Assembly: GCF_009389715.1 (NCBI RefSeq)
Contig: NC_052402.1
Span: 20,716,956 to 20,780,955 of the forward strand
Reading direction: 5' to 3'
Source: Phoenix dactylifera
Lineage: Eukaryota > Streptophyta > Magnoliopsida > Arecales > Arecaceae
Length of the DNA: 64,000 nucleotides
In this document: piece after piece, positions 11,465-23,219 of the stretch
Layout of the letters: every line of letters begins with the position of its first letter
Position numbering within the stretch: position 1 is the first letter of the stretch
The notes under the pieces: model-generated
The model's database searches: none
Told to the model about the DNA's origin: nothing
Seen by the model: the letters and a program-made list of their open reading frames with translations, nothing else
Position numbers and translations under genes: made by a program

Positions 11465-11643
11465 CCCCCCCCCCCCCCCGCCTCCATTAGAGTTTCACCT
11501 CGAAGCCCTTCGAAACCCTAATCTCTGGTCCCAAGAAGCTCTCCGCCGGTTCTTGCTCGGATTCCGTTCGGGGGTCTAGGGTTTTTGGGACGGGGTGGAG
11601 GAGCTAGGGCGGCCGGTGGATATCTGGCCTCCGCCCCTCGAAG
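11026..11643 (+). promoter_or_regulatory. CAP-H2 copy A promoter and 5' leader with CT/poly-C tract
   Basis: GC-rich region before CAP-H2 exon 1. A (CT) run at about 11430-11461 is followed by about 18 C residues, then AGAGTTTC, AACCCTAA and TAGGGTTTTTGGG motifs like those in plant 5' leaders (telo-box-like AAACCCTA). The ATG at 11644 is chosen because the protein from it matches the CAP-H2 N-terminus. Core promoter elements cannot be fixed by eye. Confidence 0.5.
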
Positions 11644-12062
11644 ATGGATAGAGAGGAGTTTAAGGGGACCAGCGAGGCCGGGGGAGCCAGATTCCACATC
11701 CTTCAGCCCAGTCGCGACCTCCAGTCCAATTGGGAAGTCGATCTTGCCAAGAATCTTGAAGAGTATTTGCTCAAGATTTGTTCTGGCGAGATCTCGTCCG
11801 ACCAGGACCATGTGCTCCACTCCGTGAACTTTGCTGAAGGTTCGGTCCAGAAACCCTAGCAAAAATTATCTTTTTTTGTTGTTATTTCTCCATTTTTTAG
11901 TTTATGTTGTGATTTTTTTTCTTTATTTTTTTCTTTTTTTGAATGGGGATTCTTGGGTGTAGCTGCACTGCCGCTTCAAGGTTCGGTTCACGTGTATAGC
12001 CGGAAAGTAGAGTATTTGTATTCTCTGGTTTTGCATGCCTTGGAGTTTCTTTGACAGAAGAG
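11644..12062 (+). pseudogene. CAP-H2: CAP-H2 copy A exons 1-2 (kleisin N-terminal domain)
   Basis: Exon 1 (11644-11839) encodes MDREEFKGTSEAGG then RFHILQPSRDLQSNWEVDL, the conserved CAP-H2 N-terminal motif that in kleisins binds the SMC2 neck. Exon 2 (11963-12062) continues in phase as [20 protein letters not shown]. The splice sites are AAG|GTTCGG, GTGTAG|C and AGAG|GTGCGG. The TGA at 12052-12054 lies nine bases before the exon 2 donor, and no obvious alternative donor avoids it. No second copy of these exons exists in the window. Confidence 0.88.
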
Positions 12063-14211
12063 GTGCGGATTGTGATGCTTTCCCTTTGCATTGCTTGATG
12101 CTGAGTACCTTGTGCTCTGATAATTTGGAATTTGTTTTTCCCCCTTAAAACATGACTAACTATTGTGTGCAATTTCTCTCTTGTCTTGCTTTTGGTGGAA
12201 AGAGTGTTCTTTTATTGTAAAATGTTCTCATGACAGGTTGGTTTAAGAGAAGGTTACTAGATCTGACAGAGAAAGAAATTTAGATATTGACTCGCATTAG
12301 GTGCAGTTAGTTTGGAGAGAAATTGTAGCGTATAAAAGGTTATTAGGCGAAGTGAGGAAACTAAAATTAGAATTTTGGACTGCATTAGGTTAAAGTGTGT
12401 TAGCATGGCATTAGTGGTAGGGTGGTGAATTTCAGTGATTAAGAATATGTTTGAGATAATGATATTAAGGGCCTGTAACAATGCTAAGGAAGGATATACC
12501 ACGAGATCACCCCGGAAAGGAATGGTGCTTCATGCATGCCCCATTAGAAAATTTCACCTTGCTATTTGTTATTTATGTGGCTAGAAAATTTGCATTGGAA
12601 AAATGCAATTTCTTCAGATTTTAACTTGTGCTTCTTTTTTCCATCTCGGAAAATCTTGTATCAAAAATAACAAGAACTCTTTCCGGGAAGCAAAAGGGGA
12701 ATGGTGCCCTACAGAGAGAAAAAAATTCAGAGGCCGGGTAGTCTTCTTTGTTGTACTTGGGCATTCCCTCTTTACCATGCCTTCCCCCTTTAGTCCGCTT
12801 GGCGATATATAAATTGTAGTTGAAAATTATTCTGGTATCTAGAGGTACACAAACATGCTGTACAAGGAAATGAATATGTATGGAGAGTGATCTTTACCTG
12901 GATGTATGTGCATTACTAGTTTTTGCACTGAGATATCTGAATTAGGTTTGCATTGCATCAAGTTCAACTATTTACATTTAACAATGCAAGTGAGCCAGAA
13001 ATTTGTGTTTGGAATGTAGTGATAACAACATGGATACTGGTGTTTTTTTAAAAAAAAATAAATCCTTTTTTTGAGGGGATGGTAGGATTGTGGCTAAGGG
13101 TTGTCAAATTAAAAATGGTGGAATTTGGATGTTGCAGATGGAACTTATCAAGCCATTCAATATATGTAGAATTTGGAAGCTTAATTTTGTTCATGACAAG
13201 ATATCACCCAGTTCTTCCTTCACAAATCTTATCCTCCATCTTGTTCATGCTCTTAAGAACATAAATAGTAGTTCTACCACCTTCCAGTAGATCTGCAGTC
13301 TCAGATTGTAATTGTGGATATCTGCCAGTCTTTCTATTATCCTAAACGGTTGTTTCTTTTGAGTCTTTCCCCATTGTTATCTTTGCCTTGGAAGCTTAAA
13401 CCTTTTTTCAATTATTACCGATGTACTTGAGCTTTACCTTTATTCTAAACATCCATTCAGTTATTATAGAAGTGCTGGATGACCCCTTTCAACCATATTT
13501 ACAGATATTAAGCTGAATTAGGCATGCATCGAAAAGAATGAAGTAGCTGCAACGTGATGCTTAAGTCAGAAGCTTGCTTATGTCACCATGTTCATAAAAC
13601 TGTTTCATGATATGTTGATGACAAGGGGAAAAGAGGACATATCTACTAGTGTTCTTGGTAGGATTGCCGCCAAGATGATTGTCATGCAGTGGGTGCATAT
13701 TAGGAGTATGTGTTTTTCATGTCTTAGGGTGGACAAGTACCTCTGTGATAGCTATGATTTTCTTTAATTGCTCTTTTCCCTTTCTCATTTATGAATGCGC
13801 GATAATGTTTACTTAGATATTCCGAGGCCTATTTTCAAAGTTTATTCCATCTTACTAAATATGAGTTGGAGATATCTTCCATGTAGACTGAAAAACTCTG
13901 AAATTTTTGAAACTCTAATTTATTTCATTATGTTGAACTTTAACCTGGTTGACCTATGGCTTCCTAGTGACTATTTGTTGAATGACTTGTCTGATTGGCT
14001 TGCTGGGTTTTGTAAAGTGAAATCATTGAATATCTTGAGAGAAAGTAGCAAGCATGTCCATAAAGCTGCTATAATTCTGTTATATTTTTGGAATTTAATA
14101 TTCAACACGCCTTTGAGGTTTTGAGAAGAGAAACATCTAAATGCTTGGAAACAAGGCAGCAAATGTATGTATGAAGATGAAAGAATGACATTTCATGATT
14201 AGTTTTTGAAT
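12063..14211. other. CAP-H2 copy A intron 2, proximal part
   Basis: AT-rich intronic sequence with only short ORFs (109 codons at most, 13795-14124, no domain). It has no counterpart in unit B. No TE termini were recognised before the split MITE. Confidence 0.5.
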
Positions 14212-14214
14212 TTA

Positions 14215-17200
14215 GGACTCGTTTGGATTGCGGGAAGAGGAGGGACGAAGGTGTGGTCAACGAAAAAATGTAGAAATGCCTTATGTTTGGATGGAATTTT
14301 CAAAGGAGAGAGATGAAAAAGTAGCTTTTTTCAGAGGAATAAGATTCATACATTTCATGAAAAAGAAAAACTCATGTGGGATATGGAAAAATTCAATTCT
14401 CACTAGCTAGGAATGTCATGCCCCAAATCCGGAATATGATGTGGCCGTGCTACCGCGGGGTAACACTCACAATAACACAAAGCCCAAAAGATGATTTGCA
14501 TAAAAATTCACAATCAAAAAGTACATAATAGGAGAGGTCCAAAAATTTCTCCATTAAATAACGAAGATATAGGTACAAAGCTTCTAAATTCAATATCAAA
14601 TAAATTCATAATTCATCAAAAATATTAACCAACTTGATTTCTACTAAAATATTTCCGAGCTTCTTATTTCAACCTCCAAACCTCAATTATCCCTTTGTGC
14701 TCCCAGCAGGCTGTAAAAGAAGAAAAACGAGAAGAGTGGCTTCATAGGTCAGTAAGTAATCATGCACTACCTTACCGGATCAAGCCTAAATTTTATATGT
14801 TTCAATGCATCATTTGGAAAGTAAACTTTTACTGTAAAATAAAACATTTTGTATGCATAATAACAAACTATATCGTAGCAATCCAATCATGTACGCACAA
14901 ATCATGCAAGTTCGTAAAGCTAAAAATGCAATTTAAATTTTTCATAATTGTCAAATATTTGCCATTTATTCATACTATCAATTAAAATTTTGCTTTCAGA
15001 TTTTTTGCGCTACAGTTACTATAACCTGTGATAGGGTTATTTTTGTAATTGACAAGATATCATAGTTCGTGTTCGTTACCAATTTTAACCCGTTGCCAGA
15101 GGGCCGTTTTCGTTGGATGCTAGCTCTAGGGTGTTGATTAGCCCCCATTTCTAGGACGGTCATAGCAATCTGAGAGCTCATAAGATATTTTATATTTTCT
15201 TAAATATACATGAATAAGATACTAAATGGCTTTATAGAGTTCGTGATCCATAAATAATCTTTAATGATAAAACTATCAGAAATTATTTTTCGTAAATCAA
15301 CTTTTCTCATAAAAGTTCATAATTCATAATTAGACCCTATGTGTATCCCCTTTATAGAAAATACACTTTTTCATAATTTTGGAAATCATTCGTACATAAA
15401 TATCTATGAGATAATGCTATAAAAACATGGATCGTAAAACATTCATATGCTTGATCTCAAATTGCAAAGCCAATCATATCAATATGATTTATATTTTCAT
15501 AGTCCATATAAATTAAAATTGACCAATAATTTGAAAATTAGTAAAGTTTGTGCCAGGTCACTTACCTTGGTGTGCCCAAAGATTGCTATGTTCGATTCAA
15601 CAAATCGACAACACCTATTAGAAACCATTTAAGAATATAAATTAATTCATATTCAACTATTTAAAATTTAAAAGAAACTTGAGGATCGAAATGGACTTGA
15701 TTGAGCTTCATATCCAAACCGGAAGGGGGAGGAAGGAAGGATTGGCCAGGTGGTGGTGCTCGGCATCCCAAATTTGATCAGATCTTGGTAGAGACAACAT
15801 GATCATTGTTGTTGATCTCGATCAGTTGGGGCTAGATGATGATACTTATGTAGCCATATTCTTTCTAAGATCATATGTGCCTTGACAGAACCATGAATTT
15901 TTGAACATGCTTAAATGAGTTGTGTGGGATATACAACATGGACTAGAGAAAGAAACATCTATTTCTACTGGCTACAGATGACTTTACTGCATATATCGAA
16001 TTTAGAATGTCATCGCTATCAAACTCAAGGAAAACACATGCACCAAAAGCAACGAAGAGATAGTCAAATAAAGGCAAGTCACAGACCCACAACAATCAAA
16101 GTAGTTTGATGTTTAGCATCAATTGAATCTAACATGCAATCCAACATAATCAAAAATGACTAGGCAAGATCAAAAGGGAAAGTGAGAGACAACGGCTTTT
16201 CAATGTAACTATAAGATATCACATGATCGAAGGCAAAAACAAGCCAATTACCTGAGCCATATACTTAAACATGCAAAAATCAGCTTTATGAAACAAACTA
16301 GATTATAATTAGACAAATAGGCAAATATTTGTATAGCTATTATAATCAGGTGACCCAATATTGATCTACACTTTGAAAAATGAGTCTAGTGTCCATATTA
16401 GAGAAATAAACATAGATCAAAATGTCAAGGCTGTTTATCTTGGGTGGTCAGTTGTGGTGATGCCACCAGAACTCTGGTGGTTCAAGGAAACAGGTCAAGA
16501 TCATGATGGACCAAAAATCAGAGAAGGTGAAATAGGGGGATTTGATGGGTTTGGGCTGCTGATCTAGAAATAGGATCCGACCAACGTTGGCAGATCAACA
16601 TCCCTAAAGAGATAGAAAGAGAAGGAATCAAGAAAGGGATGGGATTTATTTATTTTTTTGAATAACAAAACAACTATTATTGAATTTTGAGACAACATCC
16701 GGTTGAGGCATTCTATCAAACATTTGGTCAGCAATAAAATGATCCCCATGAAAAGAGCCTACTAAACCTCATGTTGCCCAAAATCTGAACCCCAAAAATC
16801 ATAGAAATGAGAGGCTACAAGTGTTCCAGTTTCAGAATAAAGGACATATCAGATCATGTTGGAAGAGTAGAGTTCATTGAGTAGCTTTTTCTAAAAATGA
16901 ATCTTAGCTTATATTTGGTGAGATATGAACAAAATAGGTTGGAGAAGGGATGGAATCCGGTGACTCACCTTTGAAACAAAAGAGGTGGAAGGTCTTTGGT
17001 TAGCGACTCGATCATAGGTGCTGGTGAGGCCTGGTCACGGGTGCCAGCGACAGTGAAGGCAAGGAGAGGGAGAGAGAAGGAGAAGAAGAGAAGCCTGATA
17101 GGTGATGGTTTAGCTCAAGGGAGGGAAAGAAATTTGGTTGTTTTCGGTAATCACGCACAACCACCATGGTTCTTGCACGTGCTCAAGATTTTGGGGATTA

Positions 17201-17717
17201 CGGTGGGCAGCCAAGATGGCAACTCAGCACTTGCCATCCTGTACGCACGGGCATTCCACGTCCAAAATATTTGTTTAGCGTTTCTTCCTTTCTCTCGCAC
17301 TTTCTTTTTTTTTTTTCCTTCTTTTTGCGATGCTGCCTGGCCTCGTTTGCCCAACCAATATACACCTGGGGAAAAAGCACGTGATGGTCCACGGGACCAC
17401 AGCCTGGTCCTGCCCGATCAAAAGGCCAAAAGGATCGGGCACTCACAGGGAATTGGGGGAATTTTTTTCTAAAAGTTTTCTTAAGCTTTTATGGGGTAAG
17501 GTCTTTTCCTTTATTAAGGACATTATAGGTATTTTACACAATTTTGCCAGAAAAGTAGATGTTCAACCAAACATAAGCTACTTCTGAATGTTCCACTTTT
17601 CCATAATCAACCAAATATGCAAAAACCACTTTTTCAGGCATCATATACCTAGGCATTAGCTTCCTAGAAAAAACATTCTAGTGAGAAAAATTTTTTTTCC
17701 ACGAAACAAACGGGTCC
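14215..17717 (+). mobile_element. Tourist-like MITE, copy 2, split by a 3 kb insertion
   Basis: The left part 14215-14413 starts GGACTCGTTTGG; the right part resumes at 17448 and ends ACAAACGGGTCC at 17717. TTA flanks both ends (14212-14214, 17718-17720). After removing the inserted LTR element and its target duplication about 464 bp remain, matching MITE copy 1 (466 bp). The right half also marks the unit A side of the homology boundary with unit B (from about 17585). Confidence 0.75.
14414..17447 (+). mobile_element. Solo-LTR-like element in the MITE
   Basis: A 3034-bp non-coding insert with TG...CA ends (TGTCATGCCCCAAATCC ... GGGCACTCACA). The flanks AGGAA (14409-14413) and GGGAA (17448-17452) form a 5-bp target duplication with one mismatch. 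The start resembles the outer element at 42044 (TATCACGCCCCGAACCC), so both may be LTRs of related gypsy elements. No gag/pol was found. ORFs to 158 codons (16996-17472) show no domain. Confidence 0.7.
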
Positions 17718-19389
17718 TTAAAGGCCATATAGGCTTCCCGATTGGCATTAGGAGATTGTGTCGATGGGCCTTTGATCATGCATCATGTTAATCTAATTTA
17801 GGGAAATTGAGTGACTACTGGGATATATTAAAGGTTATGGAGATTTAGATGGTGTACTAGTTGTTAAGATAAAGATAAGCACAGCGAGATGGTTTAAATG
17901 GATTCACGGGGAAAACTGAATTCATGCATGGTGAATGCCTGCTGTTAGCAGTTTGCATCTCACTGTAACTATTTGAATCACCCATGTTACTACTTTTTTG
18001 ATTTTCCTATCGACACAATCTCCTAATGGTGTCCTAACTACTTTTTTGTAACCCAATGGAGGACTATTGAAACATCATTATGGCCTGTAGCATGCTTTTG
18101 ATTCTCTGTTTGAGTTGCTTAGCAATTAATGAAAGTAGAAGGATGGGAGCATGTAGAGAGATGATTGACTAAGGACTGGGAATTGAACACTTTTTTTGCA
18201 AATTGATTTAGTCCCATCAAATACTGTGAGAGCATTGATATTGTTTAGTTTTGTTATTTTTCTTAATATCTTCAATTTACATAAATTTTATCTTGTTACT
18301 ATTCACCATTCCTGTCTAAGTTAGTTCTTTTTTGCTATTGTTCTTATTATGAATAAAAAGGAAAAATGATTAACTTTTTTGCCCTTTATAAATTCCAGTT
18401 TGAATTGGTAGTTACTATTACAGGAGTAAATGTGGTTGGACCTTTCTGTTTTCCTTATGTTAGTGAAAAAATTGTAGACAGATCATTGCTTGAACTAGTC
18501 TTTTGTAGGTCCTTTGACATTATAATTTGCCTCCAAGAAGTGGCCCAGTGATACATGCTGTTTTGTTTTAAGTCCTTGGTAGGTACTGGATTGCACATGC
18601 ATTCACTGTCTTTATGCTGCAGCACAAATACCATTAACCTAATGATGTTTTTATGCATTTTAGGCAGTGTCTTATCCGAGCAGGCAAAGCTCTATTTTAG
18701 CTGGTCCACGAATATTTCTATGTGGGTGCCCTATCTGCTGTTTGTGTTGCCCCCACCAAACCATCTTATTCATTTACCTAAGGTATCACATACACCTTTG
18801 CTGCTGGGGCTAAAATGATGCCATATATAAGTGTGCATCTGCATAGAAATTTCTGTGAAGACAATCTTGACCTGACATTTGCCCTGCGCTTTCTATACCC
18901 CCCAGCTTGATGTGTCAATTTGGAGATGTTAGGAATCATACAAAGATTGGCATTTATATAGAAACTTCAATGAAGATAAATTAGACTAAGATTTATACCT
19001 TGAATTCTATATCCGACAACTTGATATGTTAATTAGAACTTGCTGGAAGTTGTCCTGCAAGTTTTTAGAATGATGAGCTTGTAGATCCTTTGTTCAATCT
19101 GTTTTATGCTCCCTCAGTGAGACATATTACGTGCTCTTTTGCTGACTGGTCTGCAGCATTTATTTGCTTTTCAATTTGGCCAGGATGAAGAAGTCAAATG
19201 AATTATGACTGTAGTTATGACGAAAAAGCTATTCTATAATAATCTAAATTCTCATGTACTCCTAAGACATTTGATCCATGTTTTCACCTTAGTTTCCTGT
19301 CTTCTCAGTGAAGGTTTTTGCATAAAGCTCCCGGCTAGATAATAATTTTATTAAGTAAGACTTTCAGATTTTAGTATCTAAGGTGTTTC

Positions 19390-20290
19390 CTGCCCTGACA
19401 CGGAGGAGACTATTAGCCATGTTCTTCTTAGCTGCCCTCGGGTGATGCAGGCGTGGAGTGTAGCACTTCCTTTGCCGCAAGGATGGGGGTCGGTGGAGGA
19501 CTTATTACATCATCTGAGGGTATTTATGAGGAGACTAGGGACGGTGGAGTGGGGCATCACCTATGCCTACTTGGATTACCATATTTGGTTAGACAAAATG
19601 CTTGTACCTTTGAGGGTAGGAGGGCATTCTCGAGAGTTGTGGTGGACAAAGCTATTCGTCATGCGGCCGAGATCATCAATCCTACTAGGACGATTTCACC
19701 TGGAAGGGCTAGGGACATCTAGAGTTCCCACACCGCTGTCACAGCGCCCAGAGTCACCTTTGTTGCTTGGGAACCCCCATCCTCTGGTCACCTCAAGATG
19801 AAATTCGACGGTTGTGTGCTAGCAGGAGGAGACAGAGGAGGGACGGGGTTTGTGCTCCGTGATCACAACTTCAGATTGATTGCCGCAGGTGGGCGGCACA
19901 CTTGTGACGCGATAGTCATAGGAGCGAAGCTTGAGGCGGCATGGGAGGGCATCACTTATGCGAGGAGTGTTCTAGGGGTTGGTGATATCACTTTGGAAGG
20001 AGACTCTGCTACGGTGATCGATTGTATCCATGATGAGCGACATGGTGACGAAGATCATCTCAAGAATATTAGCAGATGGCGAGAGACTGACTTCTTTCAG
20101 GCTACTTATGTGTATCGGAAGGCGAACATGGTGGTAGATTGGGTTGCCTCCTTTGCTGTCTATCATTCAGGAGAGGTCTCATGGACATGGGCTGATACTG
20201 TAGCCCCACCTTTATGCCACGTTATGCTTCTTGGCTCGGTTGCACTCACGCCAGATTAATGTGAGCGACCATTGTACCCAAAAAAAAAAA
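19390..20290 (+). mobile_element. 5'-truncated LINE with intact RNase H domain and poly(A)
   Basis: Plant L1-type non-LTR retrotransposon 3' end. It begins with a zinc-knuckle segment CPDTEETISHVLLSCPRVMQAW (zf-RVT), shifts frame at least once, then has a clean reading frame at 19798-20259. That frame carries an RNase H-like domain (RVT_3) with the expected acidic residues: KFDG, AKLEAAWEG, LEGDSATV and ANMVVDWVA. A short 3' UTR and about 12 A residues follow. Copy B has no insert at the matching site near 39673. There, about 18 bp (ATTTGCATAGTATCCCAT) are present that unit A lacks, so insertion seems to have removed target sequence rather than duplicated it. Not a host gene. Confidence 0.85.
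19798..20259 (+). CDS. LINE-derived RNase H-like ORF (153 codons)
   Basis: Open frame within the LINE tail. Starting at the ATG it reads MKFDGCVLAGGDRGGTGFVL and contains the D-E-D-D pattern of ribonuclease H: D in KFDG, E in KLEAAWEG, D in LEGDSA and D in VVDWVA. In a full LINE it would be the C-terminal part of the polyprotein and degrade RNA in RNA/DNA hybrids. Alone and without the reverse transcriptase it is a relic, although no stop interrupts it. Confidence 0.7.
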   Translation: MKFDGCVLAGGDRGGTGFVLRDHNFRLIAAGGRHTCDAIVIGAKLEAAWEGITYARSVLGVGDITLEGDSATVIDCIHDERHGDEDHLKNISRWRETDFFQATYVYRKANMVVDWVASFAVYHSGEVSWTWADTVAPPLCHVMLLGSVALTPD

Positions 20291-21009
20291 CTTAGTCTTA
20301 CATACTAGCCTTTCAGTTACAACATCCATCGTAGGTTTTATACAAAAACCTTTGATAAGAATAAATTATGAATGCACCCTCCTTTCACAGTGTAGTGTTT
20401 AACAAAGGTTAAAAAAATATTGTGTATAGCTTAACATGTGTCTATGCATCAACATTGGAACCAAGCACCAATTGATTACTGATCGAACCTGTTGCATTTG
20501 GGTATCTGTTTATTTCAAAATAGTCAAGCCATAATCACTTGGATTGCATCGTATTGGGATTTAAAGTTCAATCTGCAGATCAGAATTTCTTTTAAAGAAT
20601 AAATGCCAATAAAATCTGTTTAATATTGTTGCAGCTGGTCATGTTTGGGTTTGGAGGAACTAAAATGACAGAGAAGGGACAGAAGAGAAGCAAAAACTAC
20701 ATGTATAATCTGGTGGTGAAGTTAAGGGCTCGGGTCACGTGGCACAATTTTATCAGATGATTCAAGTCCTCATTCAATTACTTGGAGTGTTAATGGAGCA
20801 TACTAAAACATCAAAACTATCATATAGTCCAAATTTGTTTGTGTATTAGGTGTGAATTTATTTAGTATTTTTTTTAGCGTCCCATAATTTACTTAGTCCT
20901 TAAGGAACTTGGACCTTTATTGACTTGGCCATGAAGTCACTTTACCTACAAGTTACTTGAGCCCTAAGTTTTCGTAAAATATATATGATTAGTTGGTTAA
21001 CAAAGTTGG

Positions 21010-21010
<1 letters not shown>

Positions 21011-21052
<42 letters not shown>
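21011..21052. repeat. (TA)n microsatellite, unit A
   Basis: Pure TA run of about 40 bp in CAP-H2 intron 2. The same locus in unit B is at 39974-40011 and is slightly shorter. Confidence 0.95.
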
Positions 21053-21055
<3 letters not shown>

Positions 21056-21473
21056 GATAGGTAAGCTAAAGATAGTCTTCAATCACGTATTATATGTGAG
21101 TTTGTTGTTAAAAAAGAAAGTTGTCTCTTTCCTTATCCCTCCTTCAACTCCCTTCCTAGTTTCTTCACTACTCTCTGTTCTCTATTTTATTGATTTCTCT
21201 CACCCTTTAGGCATGTCTATGCATAAGCAGGCCATCCCCCCAACTAATCTAGTGTCATTTGGTTTCTATTTTCTTTTTTATTTTTGGATCTTAAGAAATT
21301 TTCTTGCATATTTGTTATTGTAAAAGGAGGAAGAGTTGTCAACATTCATGTTTCATGTTTTTTTTAACTTCATTTGCAAATTTTTGAGATGTTTAGTTAA
21401 AGAGAGGACGATGATTATCTGCTACCACCACTGCTAGTTTGTCACTTTTTCTTGAAGATTGTTGTTTTGGAGC

Positions 21474-22110
21474 ATAGTACGCCATACTGGCCTGAACCGG
21501 ACGGTACGGAGCGTACCGTACCGTACCAATTCGGTACTGGTATCTGATATGAGTGGCGTATCGACTCTCGTCACGTAAAAAAAATTCTGTATCATATCGT
21601 ACCGACACTGTGCTAGTGTGGCACTGGTACGGGTCTGGTATCGAGACCGCAAACCTTGTTTTGGAGAATACATATCTTTTTTATTTCCTATGCATGCTCT
21701 TTTTTGAATGTTTCGAAATGTTAAAATATTTAGTAGGTACACTCATCATGCCTTCTGCAAAAACTTAAAGATGCCTTTAGCCCAAGATATCATGCTAGTT
21801 ATTCAAGGATTTAATTACTAGCATGGTACGCCGTACCGTACCGTACCATATCAAGCGGTACAGAGCGTACCGTACTAGTTCAATATCGGTATATGATATG
21901 GGGGGCGTACCATACCGATATAGTGATAATGTGGCATTGGTATAGAGCCCGGTGTCGAGACGACGTATCTTGATTACTAGTGCTTATTGGTCAATATCAG
22001 CTGTATTACCATACTGTACTTGTAAGGGATCACCACGCATACATTCCATGATGCTGTACATTTATATGATACATCATCTCAGTTTTGCTGGGTCCATGCC
22101 AAGCGGCATA
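21474..22110. repeat. GGTACC-rich dispersed repeat, two copies in unit A
   Basis: Two related segments (about 21474-21660 and 21822-22000) are packed with CGTACCGTACC/GGTACGG motifs and share the order 'TACGCC...CTGGTAT...GAGACG'. They sit about 350 bp apart. Unit B has one such segment at 40432-40610. A related but distinct GGTACCG-rich block is at 25070-25500 and 56635-57090. The class is unknown; there is no coding content. Confidence 0.7.
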
Positions 22111-23219
22111 CCATGTTTAGGTACATAATTTTACCAATATAGATAGGTATTGGTAATGGTACATGGCATACCATTTTTAGGTGCATACTTTTACCAATAT
22201 AGGTATTGGTAATGGTACTTCAACCCTCAAGTTATCCAAATTACTTATATTAAAAATGGTATATTCTTTTATTTCTCATTGCGCAAATATCTGGTTCTTC
22301 CACTTCATACAATTAATGATAAAAATTAAAATTTTGATCCGTAACCTTTTTGTTATATGTTTATGTTATGTCTCGAAACCTGTGTTGTCTCTCCACTAGC
22401 CTTTCTGCCACTGATGTGTTGTACTTTCTAAATTCTCATAACCATAAATCAAAACACATTAGACAGTGTTGAGTTTGGTCAGTGCAAGATTCACACTAGG
22501 GGCAGAGATATCAACTTATATTATCTGATTTCACTCTTGTATCTGCCAGTTGATGTATTATGTTATTAACTTCATCTTTAGTTTTGTATCAAACAGTAAA
22601 TTTTTCACATACATAACCTCAACATCCATCAGTTGCTGTTTAAGGCTTTCAATTTCTCAGCAGCAATTGATGGCATGGATATCATTTTTTCCTGTCCTTC
22701 ATATCATTAGGAGTGTGAGTCGGTCCAGCTTAAAGTCTACTCTTTTTTGTTTTTTGTTTTTTTTGTGCAAATTTTGGGCTGATCATTCGATCCGGCTTAT
22801 CCCAAAACCCAGATATGCTAGGCTAATTGTAGACTGCTGTGGCCAAAAATTGGTTGTGGGTCTATCTTTTATGGACTAAATCACATATCCATCAAGTAGC
22901 TGGTCGCCATGCTTACAATGTCTTAGGTTATATGACTTCAACATATTAAAAATTGTAATTACCTACATTATAAAAGCGTGATCATGTATCTTTTGCTATT
23001 TGTATCCTTAACCTGCAATGCATATTAACTACTCTCTTTTTTGCTTCTGTTGGTCCTATTCTTTATTATTCTCATTTATTGGTTGAATCTGCCTCAATGA
23101 CAGTCTGATGTGATCTTTAGGTTCCAGAAGTTATTTTGTTTTAAGAAGCTATCTTTCTTGATTGTTCTCTTGCATAGTGATTTTATTGTATAATCTATAT
23201 CAGAAGTTTTTGTTAACAG
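22111..23219. other. CAP-H2 copy A intron 2, distal part
   Basis: AT-rich intron sequence, collinear with 40700-41826. Includes short direct repeats of the type ATACCAATATAGGTATTGGTAATGG (22130-22220). No coding signal apart from the exon 3 acceptor TTAACAG at 23219. Confidence 0.5.

Noticed and set aside
16996-17472. 158-codon plus-strand ORF
   Set aside because: Within the solo-LTR-like element and running past its end into the MITE; no domain; opposite-strand ORFs overlap it.
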